This document shows, in pieces, positions 28,376-36,692 of a DNA stretch of 64,000 nt. The first letter of the stretch is position 1. Every line of letters starts with the position of its first letter. The DNA is from Rhodococcus sp. X156 (GTDB taxonomy: Bacteria > Actinomycetota > Actinomycetes > Mycobacteriales > Mycobacteriaceae): positions 1,335,001 to 1,399,000 of the forward strand of contig NZ_CP034766.1 of assembly GCF_004006015.1 (NCBI RefSeq), given 5' to 3'. Below the pieces are notes generated by a model, which saw only the letters and a program-made list of their open reading frames with translations, searched no databases and was not told the DNA's origin. The translations under genes and the position numbers were made by a program.

Positions 28376-30394
28376 TCAGGCGCGGGGAGGCAGCACCCGC
28401 AGCGCCCACAGGGTGTGCTCGGGCACCGTCACGGTGGTGCCGCCGGCCAGGAACCGCGGCCCGCTGGGCAGGCCGGTGGGGGAGCCGGAGTCCAGCACCA
28501 CCTCCAGCTCTCCCACCGGCGCCAGCCTCACCTGGGCCGGTGCACCGCTGTGCAGCACCAGCAGCCAGCTGTGGTCGGCGAGCAGGTCGCCGTGGCGGTC
28601 GTGGGAGCGCACGTCGCCGCCGTCCACCCACATCTGCACGGTGCGCTGGGTGTGGTCCTGCCACTGGGCGTCGGTGATCTCGGTGCCCTCGGCGCCGAAC
28701 CACACCAGGTCGGGCTGCCCGGACGGGGTGTCGCGGCCCTCGAAGAACTCCGGCTGGCGCAGCGCGGGGGCGGACCGGCGCAGCCGCCCCAGCCGGCGGT
28801 AGAACTCCAGCAGGTCGGGGTCGGCCGCAACCCAGTCCAGCGTCCACGGCGCCGCCGTGCTGGTGGGTGCGCAGTAGGCGTTGTTGTTGCCGCCCTGGGT
28901 GTTGCCCAGCTCGTCGCCGGCCAGCAGCATCGGGGTGCCGGTGGAGAGCATCAGCGTCGCGGCCAGGGCCCGCACGTGGTGCGCCCGGGAGGTGAGCACC
29001 GCGGGGTCGTCGGTGGCGCCCTCCACCCCGTGGTTGCAGGAGTGGTTGTCGTCGGTGCCGTCCCGGTTGTCCTCGCCGTTGGCCTCGTTGTGCTTGCGCT
29101 CGTAGGACACCAGGTCGTGCAGGGTGAAGCCGTCGTGGGCAGTGACGAAGTTGATGCTCGACCACGGTCGGCGGCCGCCCCGGGCGTAGAGGTCGGACGA
29201 GCCCGACAGCCGGTAGGCCAGCTCCCCCCGGGTGGCCTTGCCGCACCAGAAGTCGCGGACGGTGTCGCGGTAGCGGTCGTTCCACTCCGACCACTGCACG
29301 CCGAACCCGCCCACCTGGTACCCGGGGCCGGTGGCGTCCCACGGCTCGGCGATCAGCTTGCGGGTGCTCAGCACCGGGTCGGTGGCGATGGCGGTGAGCA
29401 GCGGGGCCCGGGGGTCGAACTCGGCACCGCGGGGGCGGCCCAGCGCGCTGGCCAGGTCGAAGCGAAAGCCGTCCACCCCCATCTCCTGCGCCCAGTAGCG
29501 CAGCGAGTCGGTGACCAGGCGGACCACCGTGGGCGAGGCGGGGTCGAGGGTGTTGCCGCAGCCGGTGAGGTCGAGCAGCCTGCCGTCGGGGGAGTGCAGG
29601 TAGTAGGCCTGCGGGTCCAGCCCCCGCATGCTCAGCACCGGGCCGTCCGCACCGCCCTCGCAGGTGTGGTTGTAGACCACGTCCAGCAGCACCTCGATGC
29701 CGGCCTCGTGCAGCGCGGCGACCATGGCGCGGAACTCGGCGACCTCCGCGCCCGGGGTGGCCGCGTAGCCGGGGTGCGGGGCGAAGAAGCCGAGCGTGGA
29801 GTACCCCCAGTGGTTGCGCATCCCCCGCGCCGCCACCCCGTCCTCGGTGCGGATGGCGTGCACCGGCAGCAGCTCCACCGCGGTCACGCCCAGGGACACC
29901 AGGTGCGCCACCGCCGCGGGGTGGCCCACGCCGGCGAAGGTGCCGCGCAGCTGCTCCGGCACGTCCGGGTGGGTGGAGGTGAAGCTGCCCACGTGCAGCT
30001 CGTAGATCACCGTCTCCTCCCACGGCACCTGCGGGGCGGGACCGGTGGCGGGGCCGCCGGCCGCGGTCACCACCCCCAGCCCGTCGGCGACCCGGCGGGC
30101 GTAGGGGTCCAGCAGCAGCGCCGGCGGCGTGGCCGGGGGCAGGCCAGGGCCGTGCACCCGGTAGCCGTAGCGCTGGCCCTCGCGCACGCCCTCCACCAGG
30201 CCGTGCCACACGTCGAAGGTGCGCTCGACCAGCTCCACCCAGCGCTGCCCGCCGTCGTCGTCGAGCAGGCACAGCTCCACCCGCTCGGCCGCCGAGGAGG
30301 TGACGGCGAAGCGGGCGCCGGTGGCGGTCAGGTGAGCGCCCAGCGGGAACGGTGCCCCGGGGCGCGGAGGGGTTTCAGGCGACACGGAGGGCAT
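28376..30394 (-). CDS. glgX: Glycogen debranching enzyme GlgX
   Basis: A 672-residue GH13_11 isoamylase-type debranching enzyme hydrolysing alpha-1,6 branches. CBM48 occupies about 15-100, then the barrel with YELHVGSFT, GVTAVELLPVHA, LDVVYNHTCEG, the nucleophile in DGFRFDLASALGR, the acid/base Glu in LIAEPWDA, and TAHDGFTLHDLVSYERKHN. LLAGDELGNTQGGNNNAYC is typical of GlgX/TreX. The ATG at 30394 is the last start before the CBM and has AGGG upstream. The same fold is used by TreX of the TreY-TreZ trehalose route, but no treY or treZ is nearby, so the glycogen role is favoured. It is divergent from the ABC ATPase gene across 33 bp. Confidence 0.93.
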   Translation of the reverse strand: MPSVSPETPPRPGAPFPLGAHLTATGARFAVTSSAAERVELCLLDDDGGQRWVELVERTFDVWHGLVEGVREGQRYGYRVHGPGLPPATPPALLLDPYARRVADGLGVVTAAGGPATGPAPQVPWEETVIYELHVGSFTSTHPDVPEQLRGTFAGVGHPAAVAHLVSLGVTAVELLPVHAIRTEDGVAARGMRNHWGYSTLGFFAPHPGYAATPGAEVAEFRAMVAALHEAGIEVLLDVVYNHTCEGGADGPVLSMRGLDPQAYYLHSPDGRLLDLTGCGNTLDPASPTVVRLVTDSLRYWAQEMGVDGFRFDLASALGRPRGAEFDPRAPLLTAIATDPVLSTRKLIAEPWDATGPGYQVGGFGVQWSEWNDRYRDTVRDFWCGKATRGELAYRLSGSSDLYARGGRRPWSSINFVTAHDGFTLHDLVSYERKHNEANGEDNRDGTDDNHSCNHGVEGATDDPAVLTSRAHHVRALAATLMLSTGTPMLLAGDELGNTQGGNNNAYCAPTSTAAPWTLDWVAADPDLLEFYRRLGRLRRSAPALRQPEFFEGRDTPSGQPDLVWFGAEGTEITDAQWQDHTQRTVQMWVDGGDVRSHDRHGDLLADHSWLLVLHSGAPAQVRLAPVGELEVVLDSGSPTGLPSGPRFLAGGTTVTVPEHTLWALRVLPPRA

Positions 30395-30427
30395 CCTGCC
30401 CTCTGCCCCTGGAGGCCGTGCGGGAAG

Positions 30428-31240
30428 ATGGTCGGCGTGGTGCAACGCGAACCGGATCCCGACCTGCTCGTCGACCTCGACGAGGTGACCCTGCGCCGAG
30501 GGTCCACGACGCTGCTCGGACCGCTGTCCTGGCAGGTCGAGCTGGACGAGCGCTGGGTGGTGCTGGGGCCCAACGGGGCGGGCAAGACCTCCCTGCTGCG
30601 GCTGGCCTCCGCCGAGGAGCACCCCACCGCCGGCTCCGCGCACGTGCTGGGCGAGGTGCTGGGGCGCACCGACGTCTTCGAGCTGCGCCCGCGCATCGGC
30701 CTGTGCTCGGCAGCGCTGGCCAACCGGGTGCCCGGCGAGGAGCAGGTGCGCGACCTGGTGGTCTCCGCCGGCTACGCCGTGCTGGGGCGCTGGCGCGAGG
30801 CCTACGACGCGATGGACACCGATCGGGCCGACGAGCTGCTGGCCGAGCTCGGCGCCGACCACCTGGCCACCCGCGCCTTCGGCACCCTGTCCGAGGGGGA
30901 GCGCAAGCGGGTGCTCATCGCCCGGGCGCTGATGACCGACCCGGAGCTGCTGCTGCTCGACGAGCCGGCCGCAGGCCTGGACCTGGGTGGTCGGGAGGAC
31001 CTCGTGCACCGGCTGTCCGAGCTGGCGATGGACCCCGACGCGCCGGCCATGGTGCTGGTGACCCACCACGTGGAGGAGATCCCCCCGGGGTTCACCCACG
31101 CCCTGCTGCTGCGCGAGGGCCGCGAGGTCGCGTCCGGCCTGGTGGAGGACGTCATCACCGGCGAGGCGCTCAGCGAGACCTTCGGCGCCTCCATCAAGCT
31201 GGACGAGATCGACGGCCGGTACTTCGCCCGCCGGGCCTGA
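30428..31240 (+). CDS. Stand-alone ABC transporter ATP-binding protein
   Basis: A 270-residue ABC ATPase with one complete nucleotide-binding domain: Walker A GPNGAGKT (47-54), signature LSEGE (154-158), Walker B LLLLDEP (174-180), and the switch His in LVTHHVEEI. No membrane permease or binding protein is adjacent, and no membrane segment is within the protein. This matches the orphan ATPase found at the same place next to enoyl-CoA hydratase in mycobacteria. It resembles ATPases of the YlmA/ModF type; its partner and substrate are unknown. ATG at 30428; GTG codons slightly downstream are alternative starts. Confidence 0.9.
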   Translation: MVGVVQREPDPDLLVDLDEVTLRRGSTTLLGPLSWQVELDERWVVLGPNGAGKTSLLRLASAEEHPTAGSAHVLGEVLGRTDVFELRPRIGLCSAALANRVPGEEQVRDLVVSAGYAVLGRWREAYDAMDTDRADELLAELGADHLATRAFGTLSEGERKRVLIARALMTDPELLLLDEPAAGLDLGGREDLVHRLSELAMDPDAPAMVLVTHHVEEIPPGFTHALLLREGREVASGLVEDVITGEALSETFGASIKLDEIDGRYFARRA

Positions 31241-31285
31241 CACAGGGTTGCCGCGGTGGCGCACCGGGACGGTAGCGTGCCGCCC

Positions 31286-32065
31286 ATGGCTGAATTCGTG
31301 TCACTCGAGGTCCAGGACGGCATCGGCACCATCAGGCTGAACCGCCCGCCGATGAACGCGGTGAACGAGACGCTGCACCGGGAGCTGCGCGCGGCGGCCG
31401 AGGAGGCCGACCAGCGCGAGGACGTGCGCGCGGTGATCGTCTACGGCGGCGAGAAGGTGTTTGCCGCCGGCGCGGACATCAAGGAGATGGCGAGCAAGAG
31501 CTACGCCGAGATGGCCGCCGACGGTGGCTCGCTCACCCAGTCGTTCCGGGCCGTGGCGCAGATCAGCAAGCCCACCGTGGCCGCCATCACCGGCTACGCC
31601 CTGGGCGGCGGCATGGAGCTGGCACTGTGCTGCGACCGGCGGATCGCCGGCGACAACGCGAAGGTGGGCCAGCCCGAGCTGCTGCTGGGCATCATCCCCG
31701 GCGCCGGCGGCACCCAGCGCCTGGCGCGCCTGGTGGGCCCCAGCAAGGCCAAGGACATCATCTTCACCGGACGCTTCGTCGGCGCGGAGGAGGCGCTCGC
31801 CATCGGGATGATCGACGAGGTGGTGGCCCCGGACGACGTCTACACCGCCGCCAAGGCCTGGGCCGGCCAGTTCACCCAGGCCGCCGCCCGTGCGCTGGCC
31901 GCTGCGAAGGCGGCCATCGACAGCGGGCTGGACATGGACCTGGACAGCGGCCTCAAGCTGGAGGCGCACCTGTTCGCCGCCGGCTTCGCCACCGAGGACC
32001 AGAAGATCGGCATGACGTCGTTCGTCGAGAACGGTCCTGGCAAGGCGAAGTTTACCGGCAAGTAG
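31286..32065 (+). CDS. Enoyl-CoA hydratase/isomerase family protein
   Basis: A 259-residue crotonase-fold enzyme, expected to hydrate trans-2-enoyl-CoA in beta-oxidation. Both catalytic glutamates are present: Glu111 in GGGMELALCCD and Glu131 in QPELLLGIIPGAGGT. The oxyanion-hole segment AAGADIKEM (60-68) is typical of active hydratases. ATG at 31286 with TAGCGT (31273-31278) 7 nt upstream, fitting leaderless expression. It corresponds in position to mycobacterial echA17, but exact substrate length cannot be read. The next gene is a methyltransferase 21 bp downstream with its own leaderless-type promoter element. Confidence 0.92.
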   Translation: MAEFVSLEVQDGIGTIRLNRPPMNAVNETLHRELRAAAEEADQREDVRAVIVYGGEKVFAAGADIKEMASKSYAEMAADGGSLTQSFRAVAQISKPTVAAITGYALGGGMELALCCDRRIAGDNAKVGQPELLLGIIPGAGGTQRLARLVGPSKAKDIIFTGRFVGAEEALAIGMIDEVVAPDDVYTAAKAWAGQFTQAAARALAAAKAAIDSGLDMDLDSGLKLEAHLFAAGFATEDQKIGMTSFVENGPGKAKFTGK

Positions 32066-32086
32066 GGACCACTTAGGGTGTCCCGC

Positions 32087-33088
32087 ATGACTGCGAGCAC
32101 CCGCGACAACGTCGACCCGGCGCCCAACCCGCACGCCACCGCCGAGCAGGTGCAGGCTGCCTACTCCGACACCAAGCTCGCCCAGGTCCTGTACCACGAC
32201 TGGGAGGCAGGCACCTACGACGAGAAGTGGTCGATCTCCTACGACCAGCGCTGCAACGACTACGCGCGGGGCCGCTTCGACGCGGTGGTCACCAAGGACG
32301 TCGCCGCTCGCGAGGTGCCCTACGAGCGGGCGCTGGAGCTGGGCAGCGGCACCGGCTTCTTCCTGCTCAACCTGATGATGACCGGGCTGGCCACGAAGGG
32401 CTCGGTCACCGACCTGTCCCCGGGCATGGTCAAGGTGGCGCTGCGCAACGCCGAGCACCTGGGCCTGGACGTCGACGGCCGGGTCGCCGACGCCGAGACG
32501 ATCCCGTACGAGGACAACACCTTCGACCTCGTCGTCGGGCACGCGGTGCTGCACCACATCCCGGACGTGGAGCAGTCGCTGCGGGAGTGCCTGCGGGTGC
32601 TCAAGCCCGGCGGACGGCTGGTGTTCGCCGGGGAGCCCACCACCATCGGCAACCGCTACGCGCGGCTGCTGGGTCGGCTCACCTGGGAGACCGCAACCCG
32701 AGTGACCAAGCTGCCGGGGCTGACGTCCTGGCGCAAGCCGCAGGGCGAGCTGGACGAGTCCTCCCGCGCGGCGGCGCTGGAGGCCGTGGTGGACCTGCAC
32801 ACCTTCGACCCCAGCGAGCTGGAGCGGATGGCGCTGCGCGCCGGTGCCGTGGACGTGCACGTGGAGACCGAGGAGCTCGCCGCTGCGCTGCTGGGCTGGC
32901 CGATGCGCACCCTCGAGGCCGCGGTGCCCGCCGGCAAGCTGGGCGTGCGGTGGAACTTCTTCGCGTTCAAGAGCTGGCAGCGGATGGCGGCGCTGGACGA
33001 GAAGGTGCTCAACCGGGTGGTGCCTCGCCAGTTCTTCTACAACGCGATGGTCACCGGCGTGAAGCCGGCCGCTGCCGACAGCCACTAG
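32087..33088 (+). CDS. Class I SAM-dependent methyltransferase
   Basis: A 333-residue methyltransferase with motif I LELGSGTGFF (about 84-93), an acidic VTDLSPGMVKVAL motif II, and the family-specific DLVVGHAVLHHIPDVEQSLRE segment. The C-terminal third (about 220-333) is an added helical region. Its place between enoyl-CoA hydratase and the THUMP-like protein matches a conserved mycobacterial order. The substrate is unknown; proximity to glucan and lipid genes makes a sugar or fatty-acyl acceptor possible, but this is inference. The ATG at 32087 lies 7 nt behind TAGGGT (32074-32079). Its stop overlaps the next start by one base. Confidence 0.85.
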   Translation: MTASTRDNVDPAPNPHATAEQVQAAYSDTKLAQVLYHDWEAGTYDEKWSISYDQRCNDYARGRFDAVVTKDVAAREVPYERALELGSGTGFFLLNLMMTGLATKGSVTDLSPGMVKVALRNAEHLGLDVDGRVADAETIPYEDNTFDLVVGHAVLHHIPDVEQSLRECLRVLKPGGRLVFAGEPTTIGNRYARLLGRLTWETATRVTKLPGLTSWRKPQGELDESSRAAALEAVVDLHTFDPSELERMALRAGAVDVHVETEELAAALLGWPMRTLEAAVPAGKLGVRWNFFAFKSWQRMAALDEKVLNRVVPRQFFYNAMVTGVKPAAADSH

Positions 33089-34272
33089 TGGGCTACGCGT
33101 TCGACCTCTCCGACGTCCGCTTCCTGCGGTCCGCGGAGGGCTCGGACGTCCTGGCCCGGTGTGCGGACCTGCCGCTGACCACCGCGTCCCGGCTGGCCGA
33201 CGTGGCCGCGGTGCGCGCGGTGGCCGGCGACCACGCTCCGGCAGTGCTGGAGACGCTGCTGCTGCGCCGCCGGGCGGTAGCGAAGCTGACCGAGGCGCAG
33301 CACTGGCTGTTCACCGACGACGCGCTGCAGCAGGCCACCCCCACCCTGGTGGCGCGGCACCGCGCCCAGCGCCTGGCCGGCCGGGACGTGCACGACGTCA
33401 CCTGCTCGGTGGGTGCCGAGCTGGCCGAGCTGACCGGCGTGGCCGGCCGGGTGCTCGGCTCCGACCTGGACCCCGTGCGGCTGGCGATGGCGGCGCACAA
33501 CGTCGCCGGGGTGGCGCTGGCCCGCGCCGACGCGCTGGCCCCGGTCAGCCGCGACACCGTGGTGCTCGCCGACCCGGGGCGTCGGGACACCCGGGGCCGC
33601 CGGCACGACCCCGCGGCGCTGCAGCCGCCGCTGCCGGCGCTGCTGGAGGTCTACCGTGGCCGGGACCTGGCGGTGAAGTGCGCACCCGGGCTGGACGTGG
33701 ACCTGCTGGACTGGGCGGGCGAGGTGGAGCTGGTCTCCCTGGACGGCGGCGTGCGCGAGGCCTGCCTGTACTCAGCCGGCCTGAGCAGCCCCGGCCACCA
33801 GGGCCCCGTGCACCGCAGGGCCACCGTGCTCAGCAGCCGCGACGCCGCGTGGACGATCACCGACGCCGAGCCGGACGACACCGACGTGCGCCCGGTGGGG
33901 GAGTGGATCGTCGAGCCCGACGGTGCGGTCGTCCGGGCCGGGCTGGTGCGCCACTACGGCGCCCGACACGGCCTGGGCCAGCTGGACTCGCACATCGCCT
34001 ACCTCACCGGCGACGTCCCGCCCCCCGGGGTGCGCGCTTTCCGGGTGCTGGAGGAGCTGGCCTACTCGGAGAAGGCGCTGCGCCAGGCGCTGCGGCGCCG
34101 CGGTGCGTCCTCGGTGGAGATCCTGGTGCGCGGCCTCGACGTCGATCCCGCCGTGCTCCGCCCGCGGCTCAAGCTCGCGGGACGCTCGGGCGGGCCCGCG
34201 CTGAGCGTGGTGCTGGCCCGCATCGGCGACGCGCACCGGGCCTACGTCTGCACCGCGCACCGCACCAGCTGA
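33088..34272 (+). CDS. SAM-dependent methyltransferase-like protein with THUMP-like C-terminal domain
   Basis: A 394-residue protein. The centre is a class I methyltransferase-like domain (VHDVTCSVGAELAELTG near 110-126, then GSDLDPVRLAMAAHN), and the C-terminal domain of about 75 residues resembles the THUMP-like family described for actinobacterial orthologues. DVTCSVG replaces the usual DxGxGxG, so the cofactor loop is divergent. Its GTG start overlaps the stop of the preceding methyltransferase (TAGTG), giving coupled translation. RNA modification is suggested by the THUMP-like domain, but mycobacterial work places the orthologue in the methylglucose lipopolysaccharide region, so function is open. 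Confidence 0.8.
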   Translation: MGYAFDLSDVRFLRSAEGSDVLARCADLPLTTASRLADVAAVRAVAGDHAPAVLETLLLRRRAVAKLTEAQHWLFTDDALQQATPTLVARHRAQRLAGRDVHDVTCSVGAELAELTGVAGRVLGSDLDPVRLAMAAHNVAGVALARADALAPVSRDTVVLADPGRRDTRGRRHDPAALQPPLPALLEVYRGRDLAVKCAPGLDVDLLDWAGEVELVSLDGGVREACLYSAGLSSPGHQGPVHRRATVLSSRDAAWTITDAEPDDTDVRPVGEWIVEPDGAVVRAGLVRHYGARHGLGQLDSHIAYLTGDVPPPGVRAFRVLEELAYSEKALRQALRRRGASSVEILVRGLDVDPAVLRPRLKLAGRSGGPALSVVLARIGDAHRAYVCTAHRTS

Positions 34273-34448
34273 GCCGGGGGAAGTGGTCAGCGGGGTGATC
34301 TTTCCCATTTCGGCGCCCCGCCGAACCGTGTTAAATGGGCCGGGACGACGCACTGGTCCACTTCGCAGCACAGCTCGGGCGAGAGTGGACGCAGTACCTG
34401 CTGCACCACCCGCACTGCCTTCACCCGCTCAGCAAGGGGGAGCACGGC

Positions 34449-34760
34449 ATGATCGGCAAGGTTTTGCGCGACCCGCGCCGCACCGGTTCCGGCACCCCGC
34501 TGGAGGAGGCCGAGAACATCAGTCCCGCCCTGGCCAACGACCTGCGCTGGGTGGGGGTGCCCGACCTGGAGTCGCTGCGCGAGGCCGGTGCGGTCGAGGT
34601 CTGTGCCCGGCTGGAGGCCGAGGGCCTGATCGACTGCACCTACGCCCTGGTGGCCCTCGAGGGTGCCATCCAGGGTGTCCCGCACGAGCAGCTGGGCGAG
34701 GACGTGGCCGAGCGCCTGAGCAGGCTCTGGGCGCAGCGCTGCCCCCCGCGCGGCGCCTGA
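34449..34760 (+). CDS. TfoX C-terminal domain protein
   Basis: A 103-residue protein whose residues about 30-90 match the TfoX C-terminal helix-hairpin-helix-like domain (ISPALANDLRWVGVPDLESL, then REAGAVEVCARLE and CTYALVALEGAI). The N-terminal TfoX domain is absent. The ATG at 34449 is chosen because AAGGGGGAG (34434-34442) lies 6 nt upstream; a longer frame from 34335 lacks a ribosome binding site. TfoX relates to competence in gamma-proteobacteria, but single C-domain proteins are common in actinobacteria with no known role. No transmembrane segments. Confidence 0.75.
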   Translation: MIGKVLRDPRRTGSGTPLEEAENISPALANDLRWVGVPDLESLREAGAVEVCARLEAEGLIDCTYALVALEGAIQGVPHEQLGEDVAERLSRLWAQRCPPRGA

Positions 34761-34815
34761 CCTGCCCGGCGGGGCATTGCCGAGATGGTCGGCCCCGCCA
34801 GTAGGCTCGCTGCCC

Positions 34816-35565
34816 ATGACGAGCATGTGGGGTGCGCCGCTGCGTGCCCGCTGGCGGGCCGGTCGCGGCAGCGGCGAGTCGGAGCAGGCCCGCTTCCTCA
34901 CCCTCGCCTCGCTGCGGTGGGTGCTGCGCAACAAGGCCTACACGTCCTGGTACCTGGTGCGCTACTGGCGGCTGCTGCGCTTCAAGATGGCCAACCCGCA
35001 CGTGGTGCTCCGGGGGATGGTGTTCCTCGGCCGCAACGTGGAGCTGCACGCCACTCCCGGGCTGGCCCGCATGGAGATCGGCCGCTGGGTCCACATCGGT
35101 GACGGCAACGCCATCCGCTGCCACGAGGGGTCGCTGCGCATCGGCGACAAGGCCGTCTTCGGGGCCAACAACGTGGTCAACACCTACCTGGACATCGAGA
35201 TCGGTGCCTCCACCCTGGTGGCCGACTGGGTCTACATCTGCGACTTCGACCACATCTACGCCGACGTCAACACGCCGATCAAGGACCAGGGGATCGTCAA
35301 GACTCCGGTCCGGATCGGACCCGACTGCTGGATCGCCACCAAGGTGACCGTGCTGCGCGGCACGCGGGTGGGCCGCGGCTGCGTCCTCGGCGCCCACGCG
35401 GTGGTCAAGGGCGACGTGCCCGACGGCAGCATCGCGGTGGGTGCCCCGGCGCGGGTGGTGCGCAACCGCTACGACGACTGGGAGGCCACCGCCGCGGAGC
35501 GGGCCCAGCTGGAGGCCGCGCTGGCCGACATCGAGCGCAAGAAGGCGCTCGGCCTCGGCGGCTGA
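34816..35565 (+). CDS. Left-handed beta-helix acyltransferase (hexapeptide repeat)
   Basis: A 249-residue acyltransferase of the LbH family, expected to transfer an acetyl or other acyl group from CoA to a sugar. Hexapeptide-type repeats run from about residue 75 to 220 (MEIGRWVHIGDGNAIR, LRIGDKAVFGANNVV, VRIGPDCWIATKVTVLRG, GCVLGAHAVVKGDV). A C-terminal helix follows. The position matches the mycobacterial acyltransferase of the methylglucose lipopolysaccharide region, so acylation of an alpha-glucan is a reasonable inference. The ATG at 34816 lies 8 nt behind TAGGCT (34802-34807). It is separated from the epimerase gene by 89 bp. Confidence 0.86.
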   Translation: MTSMWGAPLRARWRAGRGSGESEQARFLTLASLRWVLRNKAYTSWYLVRYWRLLRFKMANPHVVLRGMVFLGRNVELHATPGLARMEIGRWVHIGDGNAIRCHEGSLRIGDKAVFGANNVVNTYLDIEIGASTLVADWVYICDFDHIYADVNTPIKDQGIVKTPVRIGPDCWIATKVTVLRGTRVGRGCVLGAHAVVKGDVPDGSIAVGAPARVVRNRYDDWEATAAERAQLEAALADIERKKALGLGG

Positions 35566-35654
35566 GCCACGGGCTCGGTGTGCCGCGCTCGCCGTGCGGC
35601 AGGGGGTGCGGTGTGGTCGACTCGGCTGATGAACAACATGCGGATGCTCCTGCC

Positions 35655-36686
35655 ATGCGGGTAGTGGTCACCGGAGCGTCGGGCAACGTGGGCACCGCCC
35701 TCCTGCGGGCGCTGTCAGCTGACTCGGCCGAGCACGAGGTGGTGGGCATCTGCCGCCGCCCACCACCGGACGTGGACCCCTACCGTGGCGTGGAGTGGGT
35801 GGGCACGGACCTGTCGTACCCGTTCTCCGGGGAGGTGCTGGAGCGGGCCTTCGCCGGCGCGGACGCGGTGGTGCACCTGGCCTGGCTGATCCAGCCGTCC
35901 TACAACCAGCCGCTGCTGCACCGCACCAACCAGGGCGGCACCCGCCGGGTGATCGACGCCGCGGTCGCCCAGGGCGTGCCGCACCTGGTCTACCAGTCCT
36001 CCATCGGGGTCTACGCCCCGGCCGAGCAGGGCCAGGTGGTCACCGAGAGCTGGCCGCACACCGGTGTGCCCACCTCCTCCTACAGCGTGGACAAGGCCGC
36101 CACCGAGGCGATGCTCGACGAGCTCGACGCGCCAGGGACGACGGTCACCCGGGTGCGACCCGGGCTGATCCTGCAGCCCGACGCTGCCTCGGAGATCGCC
36201 CGCTACTTCATGGGTCCGCTGGTGCCCACCCGGCTGCTGCGCCCGGCGCTGCTGCGCCTGGTGCCGTTCCCGCCCGGGGTGAACCTGCAGTTCGTGCACG
36301 CCGACGACGTCGCCGACGCCCTGGTGCGCATGCTGCACCAGCGGGCCGAGGGCGCGTTCAACCTGGCCGCCGAGCCCGCGCTGGACCGCAGCACCTGGGC
36401 CGCGGCCTTCGGCGGCGTGGGTCCGCCCCTGCCGATCGGCGCCGCCCGGGCGGCCGGCAAGCTCAGCTGGCAGACGCGGCTGCAGCCGGTGGAGCCCGGC
36501 TGGGTGAACCTCGCGGCCGGTGCGCCCATCATGGACACCACCCGCGCCCGCACTGAGCTGGGGTGGACCCCGCAGCACGCCGCCGACGACGTGGTGCGCG
36601 AGTTCGTCACGGCCCTGGCCCAGCGTCGCGGCACCCTCAGCCCCGCGCTGGTGCCGCGCAGCAAGGACCGCGGCAGCACCCTGTAG
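35655..36686 (+). CDS. NAD-dependent epimerase/dehydratase family protein
   Basis: A 343-residue extended short-chain dehydrogenase. The N-terminal nucleotide motif is VVVTGASGNVGTAL (about 3-16), followed by VVHLAWLIQPS and a YSVDKAATEAML segment. The active-site Tyr-x3-Lys is represented by Y-S-V-D-K. No UDP-sugar signature is clear enough to name the substrate. The gene ends 6 bp before the convergent GT4 gene. A role in sugar-nucleotide supply for the neighbouring glycosyltransferase is possible, but other SDR reactions fit equally. ATG at 35655; no strong ribosome binding site. Confidence 0.82.
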   Translation: MRVVVTGASGNVGTALLRALSADSAEHEVVGICRRPPPDVDPYRGVEWVGTDLSYPFSGEVLERAFAGADAVVHLAWLIQPSYNQPLLHRTNQGGTRRVIDAAVAQGVPHLVYQSSIGVYAPAEQGQVVTESWPHTGVPTSSYSVDKAATEAMLDELDAPGTTVTRVRPGLILQPDAASEIARYFMGPLVPTRLLRPALLRLVPFPPGVNLQFVHADDVADALVRMLHQRAEGAFNLAAEPALDRSTWAAAFGGVGPPLPIGAARAAGKLSWQTRLQPVEPGWVNLAAGAPIMDTTRARTELGWTPQHAADDVVREFVTALAQRRGTLSPALVPRSKDRGSTL

Positions 36687-36692
36687 CCGGCG

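Noticed and set aside
34335-34448. A longer start for the TfoX-C protein
   Set aside because: No ribosome binding site, and the added 38 residues show no family resemblance; AAGGGGGAG lies in front of the ATG at 34449.
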